Origin: Adiantum capillus-veneris
Lineage: Eukaryota > Streptophyta > Polypodiopsida > Polypodiales > Pteridaceae
NCBI GenBank assembly: GCA_014529385.2
Contig: CM043953.1
Span: 109,438,549 to 109,502,548 of the forward strand
Length of the DNA stretch: 64,000 nt
Direction: 5' to 3'
Shown here piece after piece: positions 12,200-22,561 of this stretch (its first letter is position 1; every line of letters starts with the position of its first letter). The notes beneath the pieces are model-generated. The model was not told the origin of the DNA. It was given only the letters and a program-made list of their open reading frames with translations, and ran no database searches. The position numbers and the translations under genes were made by a program.

Positions 12200-14443
12200 T
12201 CATGTTTCAGATTTTCCACTAGGGGATGGGGCAATTAAGTTATGACTTGAAGGAGGATTTGACAAGTAGGAAAGCAGATGTTACTTTTCGGCAGCTTATA
12301 GAGATGGTGCCTAAGCTAAAGCGACAGTGGAAGAGGATGGTTAATCCAATGGAGAAAGAACCAGAGAGAGGTTCAGTGAAGGTGTTGGCGATGTATGAGC
12401 TACCAGACATTTGTCCAATAGTAGATGTATGGCATAAAAGAAAAAATATGGGACAAGGTTATGTTGATGGCGGAGCCCAAATATGTGTCATAACACACTC
12501 ATGAGTTGAGAAGATGGGTCTTACAGTGACTGGGGTGTCAGGTTTGCGGATCAGATTGGCCAACCATCAAAAAGTAAAATGTTTGGGTGTTGTAAAGAGC
12601 TTAGAATTGGAGGCGTATGATGCAAGGGTGGTGGTTGATTTTCATGTGATACCAGCGGGGGTTGGGAGCATATCCTATTATACTGGGAATACCATGGTTA
12701 CGTGCAGTGGGATCTGTTCAAGATTGGAAACGTGGTACGATTAGCCTCTATGGAAAGACAGGTGCCAAGAAGCTATATAATATGGACACAAGGAAAGTAT
12801 TGGAGGAGCTTTATGAAGATGAGGATGAGTTTAGTGATGAAGACTATTCCACAGTGACTGATGAGGATAGTGATAGTACTACCAGCAGTGATGAGGATGT
12901 TGATGTTGCATTTCTTTTGATGGACAAAGAAATCTAGGAGTCTGGTTTAGTTGCATTTGCAAATGAGATTGAAGATGAAAGTGAAGGGCCTTATGAAGTG
13001 ATTGAAGGGCTGATGAAAACCAAGGTTGAATTGTCAAAGAAGCAGGAATTGATGACACAAATGATCAGTGGAGACCTCTCAGTTATGGAGAAAGAGATAT
13101 ATTTGCACATGCTGGCTAGTTTTCCTGATTTGTTCATTACTGCATATGAAGAGATTAGAGGGTTCAAAGGAGAAGAGATGCATATAGAGCTGAAAGAAGG
13201 TGCTAAGCCATTGTGGAAAAGGATAATAAGAATGGGTCAAGAGCAGATGGAAGCCTTGCGAGAAGAGGTGGACAAGTTATTGAAGGCATGGTTCATAGTC
13301 CCAATGGAAACCACAGAATGGGTGAGTCCAGTAGTAGTCAGTCCAAAGAAGGATGGGAAGTGGAGGATTTGTGTAGATTTTAAACCCTTAAATGCAGCCA
13401 CTAAGAAGAACCCATATCCTCTTCCATTCATTGATCAGATCTTGGATTCAATGGCAGGTTATGAGAGGTAAAGTGTGTGTGATGGTTTTTCAGGCTATTT
13501 TCAATTGAAGACTTCTCTTAAAGACCGAACAAAGACATCTTTCATTACGCCATGGGGTTGTTATTGTTACAAAGTATTGCCATTTGGGTTAACAAATGGA
13601 CCATCCTTCTATCAAGAGAGAGCAAATTGGGTTTTGGAACCATTCACTACTAGTTGTGTTTAAGATTTTATGGATGACTTCTGTGTCTACAGCGGTAGGG
13701 CTGAACACCATGAGAAGCTGCTAATGGTATTGGCTCAATATGATGAATGTGGAGGGCAACTAAATCCAAAGAAATGTCATCTAGCACAGCCAAGGGTGAA
13801 GTTATTGGGCCAAAAGGTGTCAGAAAATGGCATTGAGGCTGATCCAGACAAGGTTAAGTCTATTATTCTTCTTCCATCACCTACGAGTACAAAGCAATTG
13901 GCAACCTTTATACACAAAGTGAAGGACATGGCGCGGTTTATTCCATTGTCTTCGCAGCTCCTTTATCCATTACAACAAGTGGCAAAGCATGATCCATTGC
14001 AATGGGATGACAAGTGTGAAGAAGTGTTTTAAGAGGTGAAAGAGGTGTTAGGGAGGTTGTCAGCCATGTAGGCTCCTGATTGGAAGCAAGCGTTTTATGT
14101 AAATCCATCAATCAGGGATGATGCCATTGGATCCATGCTATTGCAAAAGGGGAAGGGCAACCATTATATGACGCCAGTGTATTGTGCAAGCCGAGTGAAG
14201 TTGGTAGCAGAGAGAAAATTCTCGGTAGTAGAGCTAGTGATGGCCAGTCTAATATTTGCTTGTCGACGATTTCGTCATTACTTGCTACCACGACCTTTTG
14301 TTTTCTTAACAAGTTACAACTTTTTGCCATATTTAATTAATGGCACTAACATGTCAAATGTGGTCAAGAAATGGGTAATTGAGATGCAAGAGTTTGAGTT
14401 CTCTTTTTTAGTGGAAGACAGTACAAGAGCTACCCTAAGCTGA
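12200..14443 (+). pseudogene. Tat element protease, reverse transcriptase and RNase H, broken
   Basis: The protease motif reads YVDGGAQICVITHS at about 12460-12503 (DGGA in place of DSGA/DTGA), and its second half reads IILGIPWLRAVGSVQDW at 12670-12730 in another frame. An acidic stretch (12790-12930) links to RT. RT blocks are RICVDFKPLNAATKKNPYPL (13366-13425), CDGFSGYFQLK (13476-13508), LPFGLTNGPSFYQ (13577-13616) and the catalytic FMDD at 13667-13678, with a stop directly before it. RNase H follows to 14443 (AIGSMLLQ, VVELVMASLIFACRRFRHYL). The substrate would be element RNA and its minus-strand hybrid in the cytoplasmic particle. Several stops and shifts exclude function. Confidence 0.88.
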
Positions 14444-14444
14444 T

Positions 14445-14820
14445 GTGTTGACTTACAAGGAGAATCCCCTCCTTGTTAAGGAAGAGGTGGTGAGAAGGGT
14501 AGTTGAAGAAGTGCCACAGATCAGCAATGCACATGTGTTGTTCTTTGATGGCTCATACAGAAAGAGCCATGATGCAGCTTCAGGGGGTATAACACTTTAC
14601 GATCCAGAGGGGAAGCTAGTATGCAAGAGAGGGTTCAAATTGGATGCACATAGTAACAATGAGGCTGAATATGCTACTTTGGAAGCTGGATTACACATTT
14701 GTTTGAAGCATGGGATTAGAAGGTTGAGCATAAAAGGTGATGCCTTGTTAGTTGTGAAGCAAGTGTTGGGTGTGAAAAGAGCAAGAACACCTCATTGAAG
14801 GAAATGTGTTTCAGAATTAA
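14445..14820 (+). pseudogene. Tat element archaeal-type second RNase H
   Basis: The frame carries HVLFFDGSYRKSHDAASGGI at about 14531-14590, then DAHSNNEAEYATLEAGLHI at about 14641-14700 and KGDALLVVKQVLG at about 14734-14775. These are the three acidic blocks (D, E, D) of an archaeal/plant-type RNase H, distinct from the upstream retroviral-type one. This second copy is diagnostic for the Tat group. Confidence 0.88.
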
Positions 14821-15220
14821 AGGCCTGTTAAAAAAGCTCAAAGCATGGAGCATCAGACACATTGAACTTGCTTTAAATGGAGAGGCACATGAAGCAGCTC
14901 AAAGCATGATTGGGGAGCTATTTGTGTTGAGGACCAATTTACCTCTTTATCATGGCCGGGAAAGTTTGGCTCAAGAAGAGGAGTTTTTGCTAACAAGAAT
15001 CATTTGAAAGGACATTCAGAAGTCTAAGAAGTATGGTTTTGTGCGTAGAGCATCCAGGTACAAATTGATTGGTGATGTCTTAGACATGAAAGGGGCTGAT
15101 CTCGTGTTGATACGTGTACCTTGGCAGGAGGAGCTTTATAGAGTATTGGAAGAGAATCATGAAGGCACATGTGGCGGACATTTTGCTCTAAAGATCAGCT
15201 TGCATAAGATCTTGCAAGAG

Positions 15221-15572
15221 GGGTATGTATGACCTAGTTTGCACAAGGATGTTCACCATTGGTGTAGGTCTTGCAATAGGTGTCAAGCATTTGGGAAGAG
15301 AGTGTTGAAGCCAGAGCTACGAAAAACCATTATGGCGTTTGATGTGTTTGAAAAGTGGGGGATTGATGCAATAGGCCTGTTACCTATCACAAGCAGGGGT
15401 ATGTATGGCCTAGTTTGCACAAGGATGTTCACCATTGGTGTAGGTCTTGCAATAGGTGTCAAGCATTTGGGAAGAGAGTGTTGAAGCCAGAGCTATGAAA
15501 AACCATTATGGCGTTTGATGTGTTTGAAAAGTGGGGGATTGATGCAATAGGCCCGTTACCTATCACAAGCAG
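15221..15572 (+). repeat. 176-bp tandem duplication inside integrase
   Basis: 15221-15396 is repeated at 15397-15572 with only a few substitutions. The unit covers the zinc-finger end and the WGIDAIG start of the core. It is not a multiple of three. Confidence 0.95.
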
Positions 15573-15574
15573 GT

Positions 15575-15704
15575 GCAAAAGCTATATTTTCACTATAGTG
15601 GACTATCTATCTAGATGGCCAGAGGCTGTAGCAGTAGGGGCAAAAGCTATATTTTCACTGCAGTGGACTATCTATCTAGATGGCTAGAGGCTATAGGAGT
15701 AAAA
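15575..15704 (+). repeat. 65-bp tandem duplication inside integrase
   Basis: GCAAAAGCTATATTTTCACT and the bases after it at 15575-15639 recur at 15640-15704 with a few substitutions. It directly follows the 176-bp duplication. Confidence 0.93.
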
Positions 15705-16591
15705 CAAATCACTACAAAGGATGTGGCAAAATTTGTGTATGATGAAATATGTTGCAAGTTTTGGGTGCCATTGGAGCTACTTTCAGATAAGGGGCCAGGA
15801 TTTATAGCTGAATTGCTAGACTTTTTATGCGCGAAGATGAAGATTAGGCACCAGCATACCACTCCTTATTATCCCCAATGTAATGGCTTAAATGAAAGAT
15901 TCAATGGTGAGTTGGTACAAATTCTTTCAAAAGTGACAGAGCACCAAGGAAAGAATTGGGATTTGGAATTGCCTAGTGCATTATGGGCTTACCATACTTC
16001 GATGAAGACATGTACAGGGTTTACTCCATTTCATTTGGTATATGGAAAGGAAGCACTATTTCCTGTGGAAGTAGAGTTGCCTGCGGTCAAGATGCTAGAG
16101 ATCCTGCTTGGGCTGCCTAGTGATGCATTCAAAGAGAGGCTCTTGCAATTACAAGAAGTTCAGCTGGTTAGGGTGAGCGCATTGGAGCATTATGGGCAGA
16201 TGCAATATAGAGCTTTAGCAAAGATAAATGAAAAGGTCAAAAGTAAGGGTATCAAGAAACATGACTTGGTTTTGCGCTACAACAGTAAGCTGGACAAGAC
16301 ATTCCAAAAGAAGTTTCAAATTAAGTGGGAAGGCCCTTTCAAGGTAGTGGAGTGTTTTCCGAATGGTACATATCAGCTGGCTAACCTAGATGGGATTTTA
16401 CATAAGTCAAGGGTAAATGGATTGCGTCTTAAATTATCATGCTAAATTGATGATGGTGGAGCAAGATGAGTTGTCTGCAGAACAAGTAATGTATGTGAGG
16501 GATGAGGAGACCTGTGATGCGGCGAGTCTCATATCTCTTTTTGCTGCTGCTGATCATGAATGATCTAGCAGGCTAGGGGATGTGCAAATTA

Positions 16592-17732
16592 TGTTAGGAG
16601 TTTTTTGGAAGAAGTGATTGTGCATATTTAGATACCCATGCATGGTGCATCGAATAAAGGATTGCCCATTTTCCAGAGCCAGGTGGTTATGTGGGGCCCA
16701 CATGTGTACATGTAGGACAACATGTACATAGTGCATCGATTTTCATCGTCACTAGTATCAGTGTGTTTTTTCTATAATAATGAGGAGTTGGTAGTGCGTG
16801 AAACTTCTCGAGAAAGCTATCCACGGGCTGACAACATGAGGTAAGCAGGTGTCTCATATGGGATCTAGTGGCGTCAGGAGGTCGAATGGGGTCAATACTT
16901 GCACGTGGATAAGCAAGGACACAACGTGGGTGTTTGCTTGTGATGATTATGTAGAAAGGTCATCATGAGAACTATATTTTGGGGCCACTTTACGTGGTTG
17001 CGGGATGCATTATTGGAAAAAGCTGAGTGCCAGGTGTGTGGATGATACAAAAAGGTAACAAAAATGCACCGCGTGGCCAAATTTTGTCATGTTCGGGGTC
17101 CGTTTGAGGTCAACTAAAAGGCCAAAGGTGCCCAAGGGATAAAGTGAAGTGTGGATACTGAAACACCTAAGAAAAAGACTAGAAAAACATGGAGAGAAGA
17201 GGAGGAATAGCCGCAACTGAGTTTTTGTTGTTTTTGGATCCTGTTTTGGCCATAAACTGCTCATCCCAGGTCGGATTTGAGCACTTTGACATTGTAGACT
17301 AGGGTTTTGGGACGTTCTAGACACGATGCCGCTGTCCATTTTTCCAAATTCCCCACTGTTTTTTTTCTGTTTTGGCTGTGTAAGTTTCTCTTGTGAGAGC
17401 GAAGCCTCTGTTCAAATTTGTGACTGTATCTGGCATATTTCATCCATATTGTGTGAGCTATTTGCCCCATTGGTGTTGGCCCAAGCTCAATTGTACCTAA
17501 ACATAAAAAATTATCCTCTTTTAAGCTGAGTTATTTGGGTATGTGTGTGTGTGTGTCTCTGTGTTGAGTGGGAAAATGGATAGTCTCTCCTCTCACTCCA
17601 TCGATGTGTTCCCTGTCTCGGCCAGGTGGATTGTGTAAGCCGAGTGGTGCCCTATATTGTATGTGTGTATCATCCCAAGAGTGTGTGTCATGTGATTATA
17701 GAGGCATTGTGTGTGTTTCCAACCCTCTCACA
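16592..17732 (+). repeat. 3' LTR of the Tat element
   Basis: Begins TGTTAGGAG and ends CTCACA. It is about 1,141 bp and the partner of 8788-9907. The purine-rich AGGGGATG at 16574-16582 is a weak polypurine-tract candidate. Confidence 0.9.
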
Positions 17733-17879
17733 ATGTCATGCTTATGTAAATTTTATCTGTGCATCACCATCAACATATATTTGTCGTGGAAAAGAATGGT
17801 ATAAAGAAGAGGACATAAACCTAAGTGCCCAAGTAGAAGTTTTGAATTTTGAAACTCAAGATGTGATACAAGGGTAGAT
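17733..17879 (+). pseudogene. Unidentified ORF remnant, right part
   Basis: Joined to the sequence ending at 8787 it reads on in frame (CHAYVNFICASPSTYICRGK, then EWYKEEDINLSAQVEVLNF) to a TAG at 17877-17879. The continuity across the Tat target site shows that the element landed in an existing coding-like frame. Function unknown. Confidence 0.55.
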
Positions 17880-19277
17880 CCTCAATCATAGGATCCAAGG
17901 ATTGGTTTATTAGACCAGTAGTATGTAATCTTTTATCATCCATAATTAAAAAAATTTGATTCGAGTTGTTTTAAGGTAATAATTAAAAAAATCAAGGTAA
18001 CAATATGAGTTGTTTTATCATTTAAAATTTAAAAGTTTGATTTGAGTTGTTTTAAGCTAATAATATTTGAGTTGTAACTTAAGTTCTAAGGTAATAATCT
18101 TTAAGTAGTAGTGTAATTTTTAAGGTAATAATCTTTGAGTTGTTTTTAATGTATAATATCTTTGAGTTGTAAATTAAGTTTTGTCAATTTTTGACTAGCT
18201 TGAGTGATGGGATATATGTGTAGATGATGACATCTTACTTCATGAGATATGGGTGAACATACTTTCATAGCTGATAATTGAAGAGAGTCTACAGATGGCA
18301 AGGTGTAGCATCTTGTTATGATGACCAGACCGAATGCGAAAGAGAAGAAGAGCTTAGTGCCCACATACTATGTAGTTTCAGAGCATGGTACCATTATGAT
18401 GTAGGGAACCCTATGTTCAGACCATCTGAGCACAAAGCTACACTTGTTGGGAGTATCGAGTGGGTACAATCCAAAATAAAAGAATAGATCATCATCACTA
18501 GCTAACTATTGTACATCGACGCCCAAAAACTTATCTTGAGATCGATAAGGAGACTTGTTTAGTGAGAATTTACTTCCTTTAGCATTGTTATGTTTAATGT
18601 GTGTGGATAGAAATATAAAACTAGTGTCAGGCATTCCTTTAGTTAGTGTTTTGAGAATTATTCTTTGACCTATTTGAAAGGTCCACTATCCACAATCCAC
18701 AATCCACACAATGTGAAGAATCTATTCAATGGCTATAATAGATTCCATTGCTTATCTGACTTTGCAAGCATACATTGTATAGATGGGTGGCAGACATCGG
18801 ATGGATTTCCCAAGAATTTTCCTTAATTTGTTGACTATTTTAGCTTTAGAAATGCTACTTTTCATAGTAACAAGTAGATGTCTGTGACCAACCGCTCACT
18901 TACACAAGAGTGCTATGATTCTGATGCAACAAAGGACATGTTTGCATCTACTATTCAAAGAGATGAATGGAGTACTCTAGAGGACATACTTATAGAATGG
19001 GACAACTACGGTCCAGTGCTTCAAGGCTGTCACATAGCTATCATCAACGAGTGCATTACGTTAGTACTATTAGAGAGTGTTGATAGCCTTTCAACGGCAA
19101 TGTATTCAAGAGGATTTTTTTAACATAGAGAATTTTGTGATATAGAAATTGATTTCATTTATTAATATTCAATTTCTTCCTTTCAATTTATACTCTCAAT
19201 TGATAGATTTATTTTTACTAAAAGGAAATTTTTAGACATGATAGAATGTTTTGAACTAAGAGTAAACTTGACTTGAT
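17880..19277 (+). other. A/T-rich intergenic stretch with unidentified short frames
   Basis: 17960-18180 is low-complexity, with repeated TTTGAGTTGTTTTAAG-like blocks. Frames at 18278-18487 and 18878-19123 look protein-like (for example ECYDSDATKDMFASTIQRDE) but match no family I recognise. They may be worn exons of an old element. Confidence 0.4.
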
Positions 19278-20215
19278 ATGGTGCAACGGTTAATAATGGC
19301 TCCCAGAGAAATTAAAGTGGTTGAAAATGCCAATGTTCCAATTGCACCTCGATTGAATATCATTGATTGTGACATTAATGCTATGCTTCACAAATCTCAA
19401 CCTGGGAACTTTAGCAGAGAAGGCAAAGATGTAGGCAAAGTTCTTGAGAATTGGACTGAGCATATGGAAAAACATTTGTGGAAAGACCATTGTAATGAGA
19501 ACAACATCAACCCAAATAAAATAACTTGGGATTATCTTAAAACATAGCTAAAGAAGAACTATGAAAACAAGGTATATCCTTCTGACCGCATGAATGAGTT
19601 CCTTGATTGTACTCAAGAAACCAGAGATATACAATCATACTATCTAGTATCAACATATATTGACCCTTGTCAAGTATGCTCTAGAGAGGACGACTCATGA
19701 AGTCAAAGTGATACGATTTGTTTCCGGCTTACACAATGCTATGAAGACTAAACTTCAAAGTCTTTGATTGACAAATTTTGTAGATATTCTTAATACAGTT
19801 AAACCCATTGAACTTGAACAATCTAATAGTGGGAAGCAAAGCTAGAAGCTACTCCTATTCATGAAATCAAGAGACCTCGCCTTGACGATGAGCAAAGGTC
19901 TAGAAACTCATAGTAAAGAAGGGAGAATTTATTCTATATGAAGGCTAGGCAAGATCATCTTTGTTACACTTTCCTTGACCGTAACCATCAGTCTAGAGAT
20001 TGTCCATTTAATGACTTAAGATTTATAGGATCAACAAAAAATTATAAGCCTAGGGACTAGAACCCAAATTGAAAATTTAGGACTTTTAGACCTAGGCCAC
20101 CTACATCTCATCAGAACTTTTTGAATCAAAGACCTCCTCAAAATGAAGGAAATTTTAGACCAAATAATTCATCTTTTGTGAGAAGTACAAGATTTAACTT
20201 TCCTACCCATAGCTA
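19278..20215 (+). pseudogene. Decayed gypsy-type Gag fragment
   Basis: The frame 19278-19547 carries the Gag-like block VLENWTEHMEKHLWKDHC followed by ITWDYLKT, and the reading continues after a stop as KKNYENKVYPSDRMNEFLDC. A degenerate zinc knuckle reads CYTFLDRNHQSRDC at about 19959-20000, with the second Cys replaced by Phe. An Asn/Pro-rich tail (RPPQNEGNFRPNNSSF) follows to about 20215. No pol or LTR was found. Confidence 0.65.
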
Positions 20216-20741
20216 ATTCCACTATGAGGTCAGTATCAAGGTGTTCAAGCAGAATGAGGTCTCTAATGCATCTAGGAGACATGAAAGAATAAGTACTCCC
20301 AAAATCAATCAGATAAAATTCTTACCTTGGTACTCAGCTGTTTCATTGACATGCTTTATACACCATTTCAAAACATGGTTACAATGTTTTGATTCAAAAA
20401 AATCATCATTACTTTTGGGATTTTTTAGCAACTAGAGGGAGAATATCAAAGCCTTTGTGAGGCTGATAGAATGGTCATGTGTCCTATCTGTGTACTCCTC
20501 GCCAATTTGATCATTGCCTGCATTATGTTCATTTTATCTTCCTTGTCATAACCACTTAAGCTCCTATAAATGTACTAAAAATTTCATTAGTAGTTTCCTT
20601 CTTGCTTGCTTGAAGGTTTCCATCTTCAAATCAACAATTTGTAGTTGTTTCTATGTGCAACGTCGTCTTTGGTACTCTTGCTTGACTACACATCCATCCT
20701 TCTTTCACTAATAAGATTCCATGCTCATCAAGGAAATCCTT
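20216..20741. other. Intergenic, nothing recognised
   Basis: Short frames only. This is the left flank of the CACTA insertion. Confidence 0.5.
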
Positions 20742-20744
20742 TTG

Positions 20745-20758
20745 CACTACAAGAGGTT
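20745..20758 (+). repeat. CACTA left terminal inverted repeat
   Basis: CACTACAAGAGGTT is a perfect 14-bp inverted match to 28488-28501. Confidence 0.95.
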
Positions 20759-20768
20759 CTTCATATTA

Positions 20769-20896
20769 GCGACGCTCACACAGCGACGCTTAAAATTTTT
20801 TTTCCCGGCGTCGCTATGAGCGTCGCTATAAGCGTCGCTATGAGCGTCGCTATGAGCGTCGCAAATTTATTTGTAAATTTGCGACGCTCATAGCGA
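20769..20896 (+). repeat. Left subterminal region: five-unit 12-bp array and 23-bp hairpin
   Basis: GCGTCGC recurs at 20808, 20820, 20832, 20844 and 20856, exactly 12 bp apart (unit GCGTCGCTATGA). Inverted copies GCGACGC lie at 20769, 20783 and 20881. The last unit forms a perfect inverted repeat: 23-bp arms 20847-20869 and 20874-20896 with a 4-nt loop. In En/Spm such repeats are bound by the TNPA protein to bring the ends together; the same role is inferred here. Confidence 0.92.
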
Positions 20897-21029
20897 TGCC
20901 GGCTGGGGTAAAAAAAATAACCGAGCGCGCCCAAAAACTCAGATCTCAGATCTGAGTTTTTCGACGCCCTCAAGCAAAGAGCAGGTAACGCTCTCCCTCA
21001 CTCTCTCTCTTTCTCTCTCTTTTTCTTCT

Positions 21030-21093
<64 letters not shown>

Positions 21094-21210
21094 AGAGGAA
21101 GGAGAGCCAGGTATGCTCCTTCCCTCTCCTCATTCTCATGTTCCCTTCCCCTCTTTCTCTCTCCCTCTCTTTCTCTCTCACACACACACATACACACACA
21201 CACAGTGTTT

Positions 21211-21268
<58 letters not shown>

Positions 21269-21850
21269 AACAAAAACAAAAACGCACACACACATACATA
21301 AACAAAGAATGCACACACATTGAGAGAGAAAAAGAGAGAGAGAGCATGCATAAACAAAAAACGCACGCATTGAGAGAGGAAAAGAGAGAGAGAACATGCA
21401 TAAACAAAAAACGCATACATTGAGAGAGGAAAAGAGAGAGAAAACATGCATACGATCCAAAAAAACGCACACACATTGAAAGAGAAAGAGAGAGAAACTA
21501 ATTTAACGTCGTAGGAAACTAATTAAAATTAAAAGACCTAAAGATCTAACCGACGAGGAGTTGAACTGAAGACCTATTATTCAAGAGAGAAATGGCATAA
21601 TCAATCTATCATACTTGGCATGGGTGATAGAAAGGTTATACCGTTTATCTCTTTTTATTGGCACACACATCCACACACGCGTACACACACAAGAAGAAGA
21701 GAGTTATAACGTCGTAGGAAACTATCTTAAAAGACGTTAAGGATTAGGTTATATGTAGACTTACATTAAATTAGATTTAGGTTTATTTTTAACTAGATTT
21801 ACGTTTATTTAAGCTAGATTTAGATTTACGTTATATTAGATTAGATTTAG
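20897..21850. repeat. CACTA 5' internal region: microsatellites, 50-bp minisatellite, A/T-rich repeats
   Basis: No gene was seen. Contents are (AC)n 21031-21089, (GA)n 21214-21264 and a minisatellite of about 3.5 units with 50-bp period starting 21318, 21368 and 21418 (unit CATTGAGAGAGGAAAAGAGA plus about 30 bases). Repeated A/T-rich blocks of the type TTAGATTTAGGTTTATTTTT fill 21760-21850 and recur at 22060-22140. AACGTCGTAGGAAACTA occurs at both 21506 and 21708. Confidence 0.85.
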
Positions 21851-22043
21851 GTCTCCATAGACTGCGATGCCTGCATGAAGCGGGTGAAGAAAGCCCTCAA
21901 TGGAATATAGGGTATTGCTGTCTTCACTCATGGTGGGCTCCGTCGATCCAAAAGTACTGGTGAAATGTCTTCAAAAGATAGGGAAGAAGGTGGATCTTCA
22001 GGGCGGCAAGAGTCACTACATCCCCGACACAATGACCATCTAG
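21851..22043 (+). pseudogene. Captured heavy-metal-associated (HMA) domain fragment, HIPP-like
   Basis: Reads VSIDCDACMKRVKKALNGI with the metal-binding CxxC (CDAC) at 21863-21874, then TAG at about 21908. After a short degenerate part, another frame at 21936-22043 reads GSVDPKVLVKCLQKIGKKVD and ends at TAG 22041-22043. These are the first and last parts of a plant HMA domain as found in heavy-metal isoprenylated plant proteins (CxxC, alpha helix, then the G-x-VDP-x-x-L strand/helix). The middle is shortened and the frame shifts. CACTA elements are known to pick up host gene pieces, and the fragment lies well inside the element's ends. There is no sign of a complete gene. Confidence 0.75.
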
Positions 22044-22427
22044 ACAACCTCTAGTCATTAGACTTACGTTAAATTAGATTTAGCTTTATTTTTAGTTAGA
22101 TTTACGTTTATTTAGATTTACGCTTATTTACGTTAGATCGAGTCCACGCAAGAATTACTTATGGTTTAGGGTTTAGAGTTAGACGAACAGTGAAAAGATC
22201 TACTGTGAAAAGATGTTAAGATGAAGTGAAGTGCTACAGCTAGAGAAGAGGCAAAGGGATTTTGTCCACTACATGCAGTATCATGTAGACGTGGGTGTGT
22301 AGATTTCTTGTACCCACAAATATAGGTATTGACCAATAAAGACGAGATTATAACCCGGTGGTTCTGATCTCCGTGCACCTCTAGACCGAGGTGTGCGGGG
22401 ATTGGACATGACTAGAGAATGTGAGAT

Positions 22428-22499
<72 letters not shown>

Positions 22500-22561
22500 G
22501 ACGAAGAATGCCAATAGAATATTAAATTTTTTGTCCAGGTTATAAGTTTTTTATCCTCATT
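22044..22561 (+). promoter_or_regulatory. Presumed upstream region of the tnp2 gene, with (GA)n tract
   Basis: No coding signal. It contains A/T-rich repeats to 22140, a short TTTAGGGTTTAG (telo-box-like) at 22165-22176 and a (GA)n tract at 22431-22496 that ends about 65 bp before the transposase ATG. Promoter function is inferred from position only. Confidence 0.4.
22431..22496. repeat. (GA)n microsatellite, 66 bp
   Basis: Uninterrupted GA run just upstream of the transposase gene. Confidence 0.97.

Larger units (their letters stand above)
15010..16445 (+). pseudogene. Tat element integrase, disrupted by two tandem duplications
   Basis: The HHCC zinc-binding region spans about 15160-15290 (ENHEGTCGGHF and WCRSCNRCQAFGKR). 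The catalytic core has AVDYLSRW (first D, about 15660), LLSDKGPGF (second D, about 15780) and NGLNERFNGEL (E, about 15885). The C-terminal region (KKHDLVLRYNSKL, FQIKWEGPFKVV, NGTYQLANLDG) ends at 16445 without a chromodomain. The frame 15615-16445 is long and open, so most of the core is intact. The 176-bp and 65-bp duplications between zinc finger and core both shift the frame. Confidence 0.9.
8788..17732 (+). mobile_element. Ty3/gypsy retrotransposon of the Tat lineage (dual RNase H), full length but decayed
   Basis: LTRs at 8788-9907 and 16592-17732 bracket a gag-protease-RT-RNase H-aRNase H-integrase order on the plus strand. The extra archaeal-type RNase H between RNase H and integrase is the hallmark of plant Tat elements. 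The short sequence ATGT (or AATGT, one base shared with the LTR end) flanks both sides at 8783-8787 and 17732-17736. Total length is about 8.9 kb. Stops and frameshifts occur in gag, RT and integrase, and two tandem duplications disrupt the integrase. The element cannot make its own Pol. Confidence 0.92.

Noticed and set aside
17960-18180. Possible tandem-repeat satellite of TTTGAGTTGTTTTAAG blocks
   Set aside because: Copies are few, irregularly spaced and A/T-biased. Not distinguishable from low-complexity sequence.
20769-20896. Phased GCGTCGC units as a CRISPR-like array
   Set aside because: Units are contiguous 12-mers without spacers, lie at the ends of a CACTA element and have no cas genes nearby. 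This is eukaryotic DNA.
20939-21476. Minus-strand frames of 168-177 codons in the CACTA 5' region
   Set aside because: They consist of Ser-Leu and Cys-Val repeats derived from TC and AC tracts.
22165-22176. Telomere-like TTTAGGGTTTAG inside the CACTA element
   Set aside because: Fewer than two plant telomere units, in an A/T-rich promoter-like region. At most a telo-box, not a telomere relic.
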